This document shows positions 26,278-35,072 of a stretch of 64,000 bases of DNA, one piece after another. Made by a program: the position numbers and the translations under genes. The notes under the pieces are model-generated. The model searched no databases and had not been told where the DNA came from. It worked only from the letters and a program-made list of their open reading frames with translations. This stretch comes from Gammaproteobacteria bacterium (lineage in GTDB: Bacteria > Pseudomonadota > Gammaproteobacteria > Pseudomonadales > Pseudohongiellaceae). Location: the NCBI GenBank assembly GCA_041395725.1, contig JAWKZW010000001.1, positions 2,666,001 to 2,730,000 of the forward strand, in the 5' to 3' direction. The first letter of the stretch is position 1, and every line of letters starts with the position of its first letter.

Positions 26278-28290
26278 CTATTTCGCGCCATTATGCGTCG
26301 AGGCGATAATGCGGCTCATAGTATGCTGGCAGGACCCGGCCTTTTCGATCAGCTTGATCTCACACACATCGCAGCGCACACATTCCTTGAAGTCGATCCT
26401 GTCCCGCTGGATGGCTCCTGTAGGGCAGGCGCGTTCGCAGACGATGCAGTAAGTGCACTGGGGTACGCGCCTGATTCTTAGAGGGCTTGCCAGCGAGGCC
26501 ACGGCCAGCGCGGCCCCGAGCGGACAGGCATAACGGCAATAGAATCGGGGAACGACGAAACAGGCTGCCAGGATGGCAACCAGAATCACCCAGAGAATCA
26601 ACGCGCCATTCAGGAAGAACAGTGTGCCAAACGGCTCGAAGTACTGGAAAATCGCCACCTCGGGAGCCGCCAGCGTCGTTCCGATAATCAGGGCGAGAAT
26701 GAAGTACTTCAGCTTCAGCGCCTTGTTATGGATTGATTGAGATACCTGGCGCCTCCAACGCCTGGGAGCAAAGCGGGTAATGAAATCCTGTACGGCCCCG
26801 AACGGGCACAGCGAGGAGCAGAACACTCGACCCCACAGCAGCGTTGTGACCACAGTGAAAGTTACGAATAGCAGCAGGGGCAGGTTGCTGAGCAGAAAGC
26901 CAGGGCCCTGGTTGATGGTGTTGATGATCTGAGAAATGGACAGGAAGCCGCTGTCAATGAAGCCCAGATAGGCCACCGTTACCGTCAGGGTTGTCCAGCG
27001 CAATGTGTCACTCTTGCGCAGGAAAGCTGTCATCGCCAATGCCAGTATCAACAGCAGAACGGCGACCTTGGCCCAGGGCGTGAGGCCCCAAGGGGGTTGG
27101 TCAAAGAACTGTTGCACCCGGCTGTTCTCGGCCCGCAGGATAGCGGCGATTTCCTCTTCGTTGAGCACGTCTTCCCCGCGCGCCAACTGCATACCCAGCC
27201 CTGCCGGTTGAAATTCGATAGCGCGCCGCTCAGCGGTGCCCAGGTGCCGGTAGGCCAGCGTGAAAGGCTGGGTGATATCGAGGCTCCGCGGCAATACGAT
27301 AGCGCCGGCGAAGTCGGCGTGTCCCGCGATCATGCCGGAGTCGGCGTTACCGGCCGGTACGAAACTCTCGGCGCTGAACCGCCGAAACCGACTGAGGGTT
27401 CGGCCGTTGTCCTGGTTGAACTGCAGTTGATCGTAGCGGAACTCGCTGGCAGCGCTGCCGCCGACCGCAACCAGCAGCATTTCCTCGCCAGCCGGGTAGG
27501 CGCTGGCTGCCCGTTCGGCGAGGGCATAATTGTCATCGCCGATCCAGAATGTCCCCAGCCCTGGATGCCCCATATAGCTGAAAGAAAATACGATATTCTC
27601 GCCGTCCGGAAGTGGTACCTTCAATTGCCGAACCATACCGTTTGCCAGCATCTGCTCCCAGCTGTACTCGCTCATAGCCTGAACGATGCGTACCTTGCGT
27701 GCCTCCTGCACCGGATCGGTCGGATCAAAATCGAGATAGGCTTCGGCAATGCGACGGGCGGCATTGCGCGCACCGCGGGCAATGGCAAAGACGCTAACGG
27801 TAGATCCGGCAATACCATCGATGTCGCGACTTATCTGAAAGTCATCCCGGAGGGACTTGTTGCGGAACTGGCTCAGCAATTCTTCGCGCGCCAGAAAATC
27901 CCCCTTTGTCCGGCGGTAGGTTTCGTTGTAGTCAAGGATTTTGACGCCGGTCATGTTGAGGTTGGTGTCGACCCCGATCAGCATATCGATCGGTCCACTG
28001 TAACCGGGTTCCACGGGTGGCGCATCAGCACTCAGAAAGGCATAGCCAACCAGTTCTTGCTCGCGGCTCTCGCGGTTGGTGCGGTATCCCGGCCAGATGG
28101 GCGGTTCACCCTGTTTCGCACCAAACTCTTCGACTCCCGGCAGCACCTCGTGCAGCCACGGAATCTGTACATCAGTAGAAAAAGGGGTGGCTGTTGCCTC
28201 CCCGGATTGAGCCGCCGCCGGTTGAGCGAGACCCTGAACGAGGGCGACCAGGCACGTTAAAAGAAGCAGAGAGCGTGTTTGACGTGCCAT
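26278..28290 (-). CDS. NosR/NirI-family membrane flavo-iron-sulfur protein (670 aa)
   Basis: The order of parts is that of NosR: a signal peptide (1-27), a periplasmic FMN-binding domain with GIAGSTVSV (about 159-167, covalent FMN Thr), several membrane helices, two cytoplasmic CxxxCP motifs at about residues 491 and 585 (CSSLCPFG and CRYACPLG), then polyferredoxin-type cysteines from 612. NosR moves electrons to nitrous oxide reductase; NirI does so for nitrite reductase. No nosZ, nosDFY or nir gene is next to it, so the partner is unknown. The nor cluster at 47-55 kb lies on an island. Confidence 0.8.
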   Translation of the reverse strand: MARQTRSLLLLTCLVALVQGLAQPAAAQSGEATATPFSTDVQIPWLHEVLPGVEEFGAKQGEPPIWPGYRTNRESREQELVGYAFLSADAPPVEPGYSGPIDMLIGVDTNLNMTGVKILDYNETYRRTKGDFLAREELLSQFRNKSLRDDFQISRDIDGIAGSTVSVFAIARGARNAARRIAEAYLDFDPTDPVQEARKVRIVQAMSEYSWEQMLANGMVRQLKVPLPDGENIVFSFSYMGHPGLGTFWIGDDNYALAERAASAYPAGEEMLLVAVGGSAASEFRYDQLQFNQDNGRTLSRFRRFSAESFVPAGNADSGMIAGHADFAGAIVLPRSLDITQPFTLAYRHLGTAERRAIEFQPAGLGMQLARGEDVLNEEEIAAILRAENSRVQQFFDQPPWGLTPWAKVAVLLLILALAMTAFLRKSDTLRWTTLTVTVAYLGFIDSGFLSISQIINTINQGPGFLLSNLPLLLFVTFTVVTTLLWGRVFCSSLCPFGAVQDFITRFAPRRWRRQVSQSIHNKALKLKYFILALIIGTTLAAPEVAIFQYFEPFGTLFFLNGALILWVILVAILAACFVVPRFYCRYACPLGAALAVASLASPLRIRRVPQCTYCIVCERACPTGAIQRDRIDFKECVRCDVCEIKLIEKAGSCQHTMSRIIASTHNGAK

Positions 28291-28438
28291 TATCCAGGAT
28301 CCAGTACTTCCATCCGCCAGGGATCAATCGGTATGCGATAGACCGCCCTGGCAGAGTTTTGGTTTAGAAGACACCTGACAGCTTTTCCAGTGAGAGTTTT
28401 GTGTAAATGGTCGGCTCAGGTATTTAATCAAGGGGGTC

Positions 28439-29716
28439 TTATTCAATAATCGCCTGTTGTACGGCATTCTCGAAGTCGCTTTGCGCCGGGCCGAATGGTT
28501 GCTGGAGCATGATGACCGCACTCAGTTCTTCTTCAGGATCACTCCAGGTCCGCGTGCCGAAGGCGCCACCCCAGCCGAATGCGCCCTCGCTGCGGCGTTG
28601 ATTGCCGACAATCGGGTCTTCGGTAACAGCCACAGTATAACCGAATCCCTGACCTTCGACCCGTCGGGAAATGCCCTGGTACAGATCTTTCACCTGGTTG
28701 CTGGACATCATGCGAACTGTCCGTGGGCTCAGTAGTCTATTTCCAAACAACTCACCACCGTTCACGAGCATCTGCTCGAACCGCATATAATCCCCTGCTG
28801 TACTATTCAACCCATAAGAGCCTGAGAAATAAGTACTGGGGGGTGACTTGAAGAAGGGCGCCATGTCCCGGTCTACAATAACGACGCGGTTATTCTGGAA
28901 CTCTTGAGGTACATTCCACCAGGTATGGTTCATACCCAGGGGCTCAAAAATGCGTTCACGAACAAACTGATCGAAGGGCAGACCTGATTCTATTTCTATT
29001 ATGCGCGCTACTACATCCAGACCTGTTGCAGCGCTGTACTGCCAGCGAGACCCTGGTTGGAAATCCAGAATGTAATTCCCGTACTCAGGCACGTTTTCAG
29101 CCAGCGATCGACGACTGCTGATGCCATTGCTTGCTGTGATCGCGCTGCCCAGGCCGCCGGACGCTAGCCCCGATGTGTGCGTCAGCAAGTCGTGTACGGT
29201 GATCTCACGGGCGGCGGGTACCAGTCGATAGGGCGGAATATCTTCAGGGTCCACTCGAATCGGACTAATGTTCTGGTCGAGGGGCGTGTGTAATACGGCT
29301 ACTTCCATCGTGGCAAATTCGGGAATCCACTTGCTGACGGGATCGGTGGGGCGAATACGGCCCTCTTCGATCATCATCATCGCGGCAACCCCCAGGACCG
29401 GCTTGGTGGAACTCATCATGATGAAGAGGCTGTCCTCCTGCATGGGCCGATTGCCCGGGACATCCATCAGGCCGTGTGCTTTAAGATGCACCAACTTGCC
29501 ACGCCGGGCAACTGCAGTGACTGCGCCCTGAATATTGCCGGCTTCGATATGCCGTTGAATGACCTCGTTAATCCGTTCAAGCCGTGCAGTTGACATCCCT
29601 ACTTCCTCGGCACTGTCTGCCCAGGGAATATCCTGCGCGGCTAGAAAACTACTGCACAGGCACAACCATACAGCCAGCAATGCGCGCGAAACAGCAACTG
29701 GGGAGATAGGAGGCAT
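28439..29716 (-). CDS. Class C beta-lactamase-fold serine hydrolase, secreted (425 aa)
   Basis: A signal peptide is followed by the serine-lactamase-like domain: the SxxK site in IMMSSTKPVLG and the Tyr motif in YSAATGLDVVARIIE. LLTHTSGLASGGLG and the final WGGAFGTRTWSDPEEE are typical of the beta-lactamase family of esterases and peptidases (EstB, DD-peptidase types). Activity on beta-lactams is not implied. It lies alone, about 148 bases downstream of the NosR/NirI-like start on the same strand. Confidence 0.8.
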   Translation of the reverse strand: MPPISPVAVSRALLAVWLCLCSSFLAAQDIPWADSAEEVGMSTARLERINEVIQRHIEAGNIQGAVTAVARRGKLVHLKAHGLMDVPGNRPMQEDSLFIMMSSTKPVLGVAAMMMIEEGRIRPTDPVSKWIPEFATMEVAVLHTPLDQNISPIRVDPEDIPPYRLVPAAREITVHDLLTHTSGLASGGLGSAITASNGISSRRSLAENVPEYGNYILDFQPGSRWQYSAATGLDVVARIIEIESGLPFDQFVRERIFEPLGMNHTWWNVPQEFQNNRVVIVDRDMAPFFKSPPSTYFSGSYGLNSTAGDYMRFEQMLVNGGELFGNRLLSPRTVRMMSSNQVKDLYQGISRRVEGQGFGYTVAVTEDPIVGNQRRSEGAFGWGGAFGTRTWSDPEEELSAVIMLQQPFGPAQSDFENAVQQAIIE

Positions 29717-29970
29717 AATGTTTGTACTCCGATTGAAACCAAATTCCGCCTTACCTGTGCAACATTCTTACTGCGGACTTATAGAGTGAAACAGATGGAG
29801 CCGCAGGGCGAATAAAAAAGCAAGTAGACAAAAGGTATCCTTGCAGCCTGTATTTGTCCAGTATCGCTGGCAGCACGCCAGGTGTTGCCGCTGGCTATGA
29901 GCCACTGTCATCCGGTTCGCCCGCTGCAGCGTAACTAGGTTATGCAGCCCGCATCCTGGAGTATCTGTTT

Positions 29971-30600
29971 ATGTTTCGCTTAGTAGTAGCTACCGTCTTT
30001 TTTTTGCTATCAGGAGTCCCGCTTATGGCGCTGGAAGAACCTGCCTTTACAATCATTGCAGAGGCCAATGGCGTCGAATACCGCCAGTACGAGACCTATC
30101 TGATTGCCGAAACCGTGGTAACGGGCGAGGAGCGGCGTAATAAGGCAGCTAACCGGGGGTTTATGCGGCTGTTTGATTACATTTCCGGTGACAATACTTC
30201 CCAGGCTAAGATTGCCATGACCGCACCGGTACAGCAGCAGGCAGTGAGCCAGAAAATAGCGATGACAGCGCCGGTACAGCAGTCTTCTGTCGATGGAGGT
30301 TGGTCCGTGGCATTCGTGGTGCCCAGCGAATTCACTGAGTCCTCCGTGCCCCTGCCGACCAATTCGCAGGTCAATATACGTACAATCCCGGCAAAAAAAG
30401 TGGCCGTGCTAAGGTACTCGGGGCGCTGGAGCGAGCGCAACCTGCGTGAACACGAGCAGGCATTGTTACGTGCCCTTGAAGCTGCCGGAATAACGCCGCT
30501 TGGCGATATTGTCAGCGCCGCCTACAATTCCCCTTTCTCACTGCCCTTTATGCGCCGCAATGAAGTCATGGTCGAGGTGAACAAATACCCTGAATTCTGA
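29971..30600 (+). CDS. SOUL heme-binding family protein, secreted (209 aa)
   Basis: A signal peptide (ending LMA-LEE) and the SOUL/HBP domain are seen: GVEYRQYETYLIAETVV, FMRLFDYISGDN, KIAMTAPVQQ twice, SVAFVVPSEF and VAVLRYSGRW. The double KIAMTAPV is normal in bacterial members. The family binds heme or related porphyrins. A periplasmic location is predicted. The next gene follows very closely. Confidence 0.85.
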   Translation: MFRLVVATVFFLLSGVPLMALEEPAFTIIAEANGVEYRQYETYLIAETVVTGEERRNKAANRGFMRLFDYISGDNTSQAKIAMTAPVQQQAVSQKIAMTAPVQQSSVDGGWSVAFVVPSEFTESSVPLPTNSQVNIRTIPAKKVAVLRYSGRWSERNLREHEQALLRALEAAGITPLGDIVSAAYNSPFSLPFMRRNEVMVEVNKYPEF

Positions 30601-30679
30601 AGTATGGGCAGTGAGTGCCAGTGCGACAGTGTTACTTTTGCAAGTGCTTTGCATACATCAGAGAATGCAGGGAAGAACA

Positions 30680-30723
30680 ATCAAATCAAATCGCAATCGC
30701 AATCGCAATCGCAATCGCAATCG
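30680..30723 (+). repeat. Simple repeat: TCGCAA hexamer, 5.5 units, after a TCAAA pair
   Basis: The run from 30691 to 30723 is a perfect hexanucleotide repeat. If translation starts at the GTG at 30745 it lies in the leader of the acetyltransferase gene; if at 30604 it codes for Gln-Ser repeats. Changes in unit number would not shift the frame but would change leader length. Confidence 0.8.
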
Positions 30724-30744
30724 TATCGGGGCGGGAGTGGCGGT

Positions 30745-31215
30745 GTGGAGAACCAGGTACTGATAGAGTTGCTGAGTCACAAGGGAGAGGACGTGGCGGC
30801 CGAGATCCATGCCTTATTCCAGGCCGCTTACCGGGTAGAAGCTGAACTCATAGGTGCTACTGACTTTCCCCCTCTGCGCAGAGCCTGTCGGGATATCAGA
30901 CGTTCCGATACACTGTTCTGGGGTTGCAGAAACTCAAGCGGTTTGACCGGGGTAGTCGAAGTACGGCAAGACAATTCAGCGTTGCAGATTTCAAGCCTGG
31001 CAGTCGTTCCGGCACTGTTTCGCCAGGGTATTGGCAGTGGTTTAGTGAATCACGTTCTGTCAGCTCTGAAATGGCAAACGGTAGAAGTACAGACAGCTGC
31101 TGCAAATACACCTGCACTTGGCTTGTACCGGCGTTTGGGCTTTTGCGAACAGAAGCGCTGGCTTGCCAAAGAGGGTATTGAGTTGGTTTCTTTTATTAAA
31201 CAGCGGCTCTATTAA
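30745..31215 (+). CDS. GNAT acetyltransferase (156 aa)
   Basis: The frame is open from 30604, but I prefer GTG at 30745, which has GGGAG seven bases upstream and begins just where the domain begins. The GNAT fold is shown by ISSLAVVPALFRQGIGSGL, which carries the V-x-P and Q/R-x-x-G-x-G/A acetyl-CoA-binding loop, and by TPALGLYRRLGFCEQKRW. The substrate is unknown. A TCGCAA repeat precedes it. A small gene and a GrpB gene follow on the same strand. Confidence 0.7.
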   Translation: MENQVLIELLSHKGEDVAAEIHALFQAAYRVEAELIGATDFPPLRRACRDIRRSDTLFWGCRNSSGLTGVVEVRQDNSALQISSLAVVPALFRQGIGSGLVNHVLSALKWQTVEVQTAAANTPALGLYRRLGFCEQKRWLAKEGIELVSFIKQRLY

Positions 31216-31245
31216 TCAAGTGGCACTTGACAGGATGAGAAAAAG

Positions 31246-31395
31246 ATGCTGGAACAGTTCGTCACTATTTCTGAGATCACCAGGACGGCTGTTGTTGTAG
31301 TGGCGTTGCATCTTCTGAATGTGCTGATAAGAACGAGCACTCAAGCCAAGCGGTCTGCGACTGCCCTGCTGGCTGCCGATGCTCTGCTGAAATGA
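31246..31395 (+). CDS. Small hydrophobic protein (49 aa), coupled to the GrpB gene
   Basis: The frame MLEQFVTISEITRTAVVVVA then LHLLNVLIRTSTQAKRS ends at TGA 31393-31395, and ATGA joins it to the GrpB start at 31392. There is one hydrophobic stretch of about 15 residues. A purine-rich AGGATGAG lies upstream. The stop-start overlap with a recognised gene supports it as real; no family is known to me. Confidence 0.45.
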   Translation: MLEQFVTISEITRTAVVVVALHLLNVLIRTSTQAKRSATALLAADALLK

Positions 31396-31907
31396 ACCGG
31401 ATAGTAATCCAGGAATTCGACTCTCGCTGGCAAGGAAAATTTGCCAGGGAGCGTTCAGAAATTGAAAGCCGGTTGGGCACCATTGTTGTCTCCACGCATC
31501 ATATAGGAAGCACTGCTGTACCCGGGCTAAGGGCTAAACCGATTATTGATATCCTGCTGGAGGTGTCTTCATTGCCTGAGTTGGATGAGAGGGCCGACCG
31601 TCTGGAAAAACTGGGTTATGAAGCGATGGGTGAGTTCGGGATCCCGGGCCGCAGGTACTTTAGAAAAGGGAGGTCGGCTCGCACTCATCATATCCATGCT
31701 TTTAAAAGAGGCGATACTCATATACGCCGGCACCTGGCGTTTCGGGATTACCTCATTGCACACGCTGAGATCGCTGCACAGTACGGTCGGTTGAAAGCCG
31801 GTCTGGCGGCAGAATTTGCGAATGACAATGAGGGCTACTGCGCTGGCAAGGATGGTTTTGTAAAATTTTACGAGGCTGAAGCTCTAAATTGGATCGTAGG
31901 CAGCTGA
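31392..31907 (+). CDS. GrpB (UPF0157) family protein, nucleotidyltransferase-like (171 aa)
   Basis: The family pattern is plain: IVIQEFDSRWQGKFARERS at the start, STHHIGSTAVPGLRAKPIID (36-55) with the Gly-Ser of the nucleotidyltransferase fold and acidic residues after it, then HHIHAFKRGDTHIRRHLAFR. The function is unproven; relatives include dephospho-CoA kinase fusion domains. It is in a short cassette with the acetyltransferase and the 49-residue ORF. Confidence 0.85.
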   Translation: MNRIVIQEFDSRWQGKFARERSEIESRLGTIVVSTHHIGSTAVPGLRAKPIIDILLEVSSLPELDERADRLEKLGYEAMGEFGIPGRRYFRKGRSARTHHIHAFKRGDTHIRRHLAFRDYLIAHAEIAAQYGRLKAGLAAEFANDNEGYCAGKDGFVKFYEAEALNWIVGS

Positions 31908-32075
31908 CGGGTGACGCTTACTGCTGGCTTGCACTGATTAAACACCATGTCATTGAACAAGGTTGTACAGCATAAGCGCTAGGGCTGGTGGTACAACAGC
32001 CGGATGCTCTGGCTGAGCTAATCGAATCTGTCCCCGATTTTTTGTACCCACAAATTTGTAATTGGCGCGTCTGAG

Positions 32076-32096
32076 GCATTAATCAGAGGTTCCTGG
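32076..32096 (+). repeat. Dispersed repeat, copy 6
   Basis: GCATTAATCAGAGGTTCCTG has the exact 16-base core. It lies in the gap between the GrpB gene and the convergent secreted-protein gene. Confidence 0.6.
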
Positions 32097-32132
32097 AGCG
32101 GGGAAGACAATCTCTTGCAACAGTCGTACCTG

Positions 32133-32549
32133 CTACCACGCAATAATGACGCGCACGGCTGCATCAGGTTCCACATCAAGGGGGCAAATTCCATTCGCTG
32201 TACAGCTTCGGGTGGTACCGAAATAGGTGGCGCCAGGGTCCAGAGACTGAGTATCCGTATAAGTAAACAACACGCTATTGCCAGTCACTTTAGTGAAACC
32301 CGATTCACGAGTCGAATGACTGGAGCCAAGGGCAGTCCAGCGTCGACTCGCAGACCGCCATATCAGCAGGGTGAGGGGTTTCTGCGGGCTCAGATCGTCG
32401 CTGATTGCGACGGCTTCCACATTGATGGGCTCTCCTCTTATCACATAGGCAGTCGCCTGGGTAATTGCTGACTCTTTGCCTTGAACGGCAACGGGATAGA
32501 GGGCAGTAAATCCGGCCAGCAGCAGAATGATTCGGATAGAGTTTTTCAT
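32133..32549 (-). CDS. Small secreted hypothetical protein (138 aa)
   Basis: The chosen start is MKNSIRIILLLAGFTALYPV at 32549, a signal peptide ending near VQG-KE; the frame extends to 32618 but without signal logic. The mature part is strand-rich (VEAVAISDDLSPQKPLTLLI, then GATYFGTTRSC and NGICPLDV), with two cysteines that may pair. I recognise no family. It is probably periplasmic. Confidence 0.5.
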   Translation of the reverse strand: MKNSIRIILLLAGFTALYPVAVQGKESAITQATAYVIRGEPINVEAVAISDDLSPQKPLTLLIWRSASRRWTALGSSHSTRESGFTKVTGNSVLFTYTDTQSLDPGATYFGTTRSCTANGICPLDVEPDAAVRVIIAW

Positions 32550-33047
32550 AGAAACAGGATAATCCGAGGTGGCCCGAAAGACCTTGCAGCGCGCTAACTC
32601 CTCGAACAGCTTTCCCACAGGCGGGCCCTGTTTTTTATAGATTACTGGCGAGAGAGTTTAGCATAGAAGAAATATAAGCCGGCACGTCCGCTTTGGGGGC
32701 CGGTATCTATCGAATTTTTGTAGGATTGCTAATTTCTCACAAGGGTCAACAGCGAGTTTCATGCCCCAAAGAGGGGCGACCCGATAATGTCACGGGGTTT
32801 CATTTTTGACCGGTTCAGCTTTTGGATTGGAACGGACCATTCTGTTAATACGTAACCGTTAAAGATCCAAGATCGGCTTAATGGCGGCTATCGACCTGAA
32901 GCAGAAGTTAGGGATTTCTAGAATATGCATATGGGAATGACTGCTTTGGGGAGAAAATCGGACAGACTGAAAGTGCCCTTGTGTAAGTTCGCCGCAGTGG
33001 CTCCGGCAAGTATTGTTGCCGGACATTAAGTTTCCGGCATTACCTCT
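32550..33047. other. Intergenic region without a clear gene
   Basis: About 500 bases lie between the secreted protein and the IS91 fragment. Short AT-rich stretches may hold promoters. I see no gene, RNA or repeat that I can support. Confidence 0.4.
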
Positions 33048-33362
33048 CGTGTGCCGATCACCCCGGCAGGGCGAGGCAAGGGTAGCAACAGGAACAAAGA
33101 CCGCTCCCACCCGGAAGATAAAAAACCTGCCGAACGCCATGCCGCCATGACCTGGGCCCAGCGCCTGAGGCGGGTGTTTAACATAGACATCGAACCCTGC
33201 GAGAAATGCCAGAGCCCGGTAAGGATTATCGCACGCGAGGAAGACCCGGCGGTGATCCGGCAGATTCTGGAACATTTGCGCAAGAAGGAGTCCGAAGATT
33301 CCCAGGCGCAGCTCTCTCCCGAGCGGGCGCCACCGCAGATGGGCTTGTTCAACGACGCCTGA
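33048..33362 (+). pseudogene. IS91-family transposase, C-terminal fragment
   Basis: The frame PAERHAAMTWAQRLRRVFNI then EKCQSPVRIIAREEDPAVIR matches the last 95 or so residues of the IS91 transposase seen in full at 55660-57180, but it is clearly diverged. It keeps the CxxC pair before PVRII and the natural stop. The front of the gene is missing. It is an old remnant, next to the nitrile hydratase operon, and a sign of past rearrangement there. Confidence 0.8.
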
Positions 33363-33699
33363 CTCAACAACAGGTAGAAAAAATTAAGAATGAGAGTCTG
33401 CCAGGGAAGGCGGCCGGGGACCGCTCGGCCTGGTACCGGCATGAGTGCCCGTTTTCACTGCCTTGCGGCTAACCAGAAGCTGATAACCTGGGATCTTCTG
33501 AAGAATTGAACCTGTTTGCACGAATTACTGTGGCCTATCATTCACATATCTGGACATTACCCGGGCTCGGAGATACCTTTTGTGCTTCTTGTAAGCACCT
33601 GACCAATTGCTATGCTAAAGCACGCTCGGAAGAGTCAGATACATGCTGCCGGGACCAGGGCAATAACTGCCGGATAAAAAGAAAGGCAAGAGGCTGTTA
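33363..33699. other. Leader region of the nitrile hydratase operon
   Basis: No gene is evident. TTGTAA (33589-33594), 16 bases, TATGCT (33611-33616) is a possible promoter for the operon starting at 33700. Confidence 0.35.
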
Positions 33700-34425
33700 A
33701 TGGATCATCCAGACAAAGAAAAGCTGACTCGCAGAAAGTTTATAAAGAGCGCGGCATCCACCACCGCTATTGGGGCGGCGACAATTGCAGGGAGCAAGGG
33801 TATGGCAGCAGACGAACATACCGACCATGATCATCAGGATGTGCCGCCCGACATCGCCCTGCGAGTGCGGGCGCTGGAGACTGTACTGAGTGAGAAAGGC
33901 CTGATTGATTCTGCGTCAATAGACGAAGTCGTCGAACGTTACCAGAACCAGGTGGGGCCGCAGAATGGCGCCAGGGTAGTGGCTCGGGCATGGTCCGACC
34001 CGGACTTTAAGCAGCGACTGCTGGCAGACGGTACTGAAGCCATCGGCGAGATGGGTTTCCTGGGCCCCGAAGCTCATCATATGGTGGTGGTGGAGAATTC
34101 GCCCGGGGTTCACAATCTGGTGGTCTGTACCCTGTGCTCCTGTTACCCGTGGGCGGTATTGGGTCTGCCGCCTCGCTGGTACAAGTCGGCAGCTTACCGC
34201 TCCCGTGCAGTGATCGATCCCCGTGGCCTGCTACGGGAATTCGGCCTGGCGCTGGATGACGACACGGAAGTGCGGGTCTGGGACAGCACCGCCGAGATGC
34301 GCTATCTGGTGCTGCCTGAACGGCCTGCCGGTACCGACGGCCTGAGTGAAGAGGAACTGGCTGACCTGGTGACCAGAGATGCCATGGTCGGCGTTGGCTC
34401 GGTTTCAGCAGGAGGCCCGGCATGA
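33700..34425 (+). CDS. nthA: Nitrile hydratase alpha subunit with a Tat signal (241 aa)
   Basis: The alpha-subunit metal site is VCTLCSCYPW with Cys143, Cys146, Ser147 and Cys148; the Thr marks the cobalt type. It hydrates nitriles to amides. FLGPEAHHMVVVENSPGVHN and LGLPPRWYKSAAYRSRAV are further family blocks. Unusually, residues 9-34 read LTRRKFIKSAASTTAIGAAT and on, a twin-arginine signal followed by a His/Asp-rich linker, whereas known enzymes are cytoplasmic. The proline usual after CSCYPW is Ala here. Its stop overlaps the beta-subunit start. Confidence 0.9.
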   Translation: MDHPDKEKLTRRKFIKSAASTTAIGAATIAGSKGMAADEHTDHDHQDVPPDIALRVRALETVLSEKGLIDSASIDEVVERYQNQVGPQNGARVVARAWSDPDFKQRLLADGTEAIGEMGFLGPEAHHMVVVENSPGVHNLVVCTLCSCYPWAVLGLPPRWYKSAAYRSRAVIDPRGLLREFGLALDDDTEVRVWDSTAEMRYLVLPERPAGTDGLSEEELADLVTRDAMVGVGSVSAGGPA

Positions 34426-35072
34426 ACAGCATTCACGACATGGGTGGGATGGACAACATGGGTGCCCTGGAAATAGAACCGGACGAGCCGGTGTTTCACG
34501 CCCCCTGGGAGGGCAGGGTCTATGGGCTGCTGATGAGCTGGGGTTCCTGGGGGCGCTGGAGTCAGTGGGGCAGCTTTCGCTACGCACTGGAGCAGATCGC
34601 TCCCGCGGACTACCTGAGTTGGAGCTATTACGAAAAGTGGTTTTCCGTCCACGAACGCAAGGCTCTCGAAACCGGTATCGTGACCCCGGAAGAGTTGCAG
34701 GCAGGTCGGGCCGATCCGTCGGTGCCTATGCCAGAGCTTTCTCCCTATGATCCTCCGTCGCTGGGATCGAGAAGGCTGCAAGTGGTCGTGCCGGCAGACT
34801 TTCAGCCCGGCGAGAGGGTGCACACCCGTGAATGGAACCCGGTTGGCCATATCCGGCTGCCACGCTATGTGCGGGACAAGACCGGCGAAATCGTGAGCGA
34901 CAACGGTGTGTATGCTCTGCAGGACACCGATGCATCCGGAATCCGGCTGGGCAACACAGCACAGCGCGTCTATACAGTGAAGTTTTCTGCCCGGGAGTTA
35001 TGGGGGGAAAGAGGCCACGTCAACGATTATGTCTACGTTGATTTATGGGAGAGCTATCTTGAACACCCCTAA
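34422..35072 (+). CDS. nthB: Nitrile hydratase beta subunit (216 aa)
   Basis: The N-terminus MNSIHDMGGMDNMG matches the usual MNGIHDxGGMxGxG. The N-terminal helical domain (EPVFHAPWEGRVYGLLMSWG to about residue 100) and the C-terminal SH3-like barrel (GERVHTREWNPVGHIRLPRY to WGERGHVNDYVYVDLWESYL) are both present. The beta subunit supplies part of the active site and has no signal peptide, so any export would be with the alpha subunit. An ATGA overlap with nthA gives translational coupling. Confidence 0.9.
   Translation: MNSIHDMGGMDNMGALEIEPDEPVFHAPWEGRVYGLLMSWGSWGRWSQWGSFRYALEQIAPADYLSWSYYEKWFSVHERKALETGIVTPEELQAGRADPSVPMPELSPYDPPSLGSRRLQVVVPADFQPGERVHTREWNPVGHIRLPRYVRDKTGEIVSDNGVYALQDTDASGIRLGNTAQRVYTVKFSARELWGERGHVNDYVYVDLWESYLEHP

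Noticed and set aside
27097..28260. 387-codon + strand frame
   Set aside because: Antisense shadow of the NosR/NirI-like gene, which has clear motifs.
30181..30290. Internal repeat KIAMTAPV in the SOUL protein
   Set aside because: The double motif is normal for bacterial members of this family.
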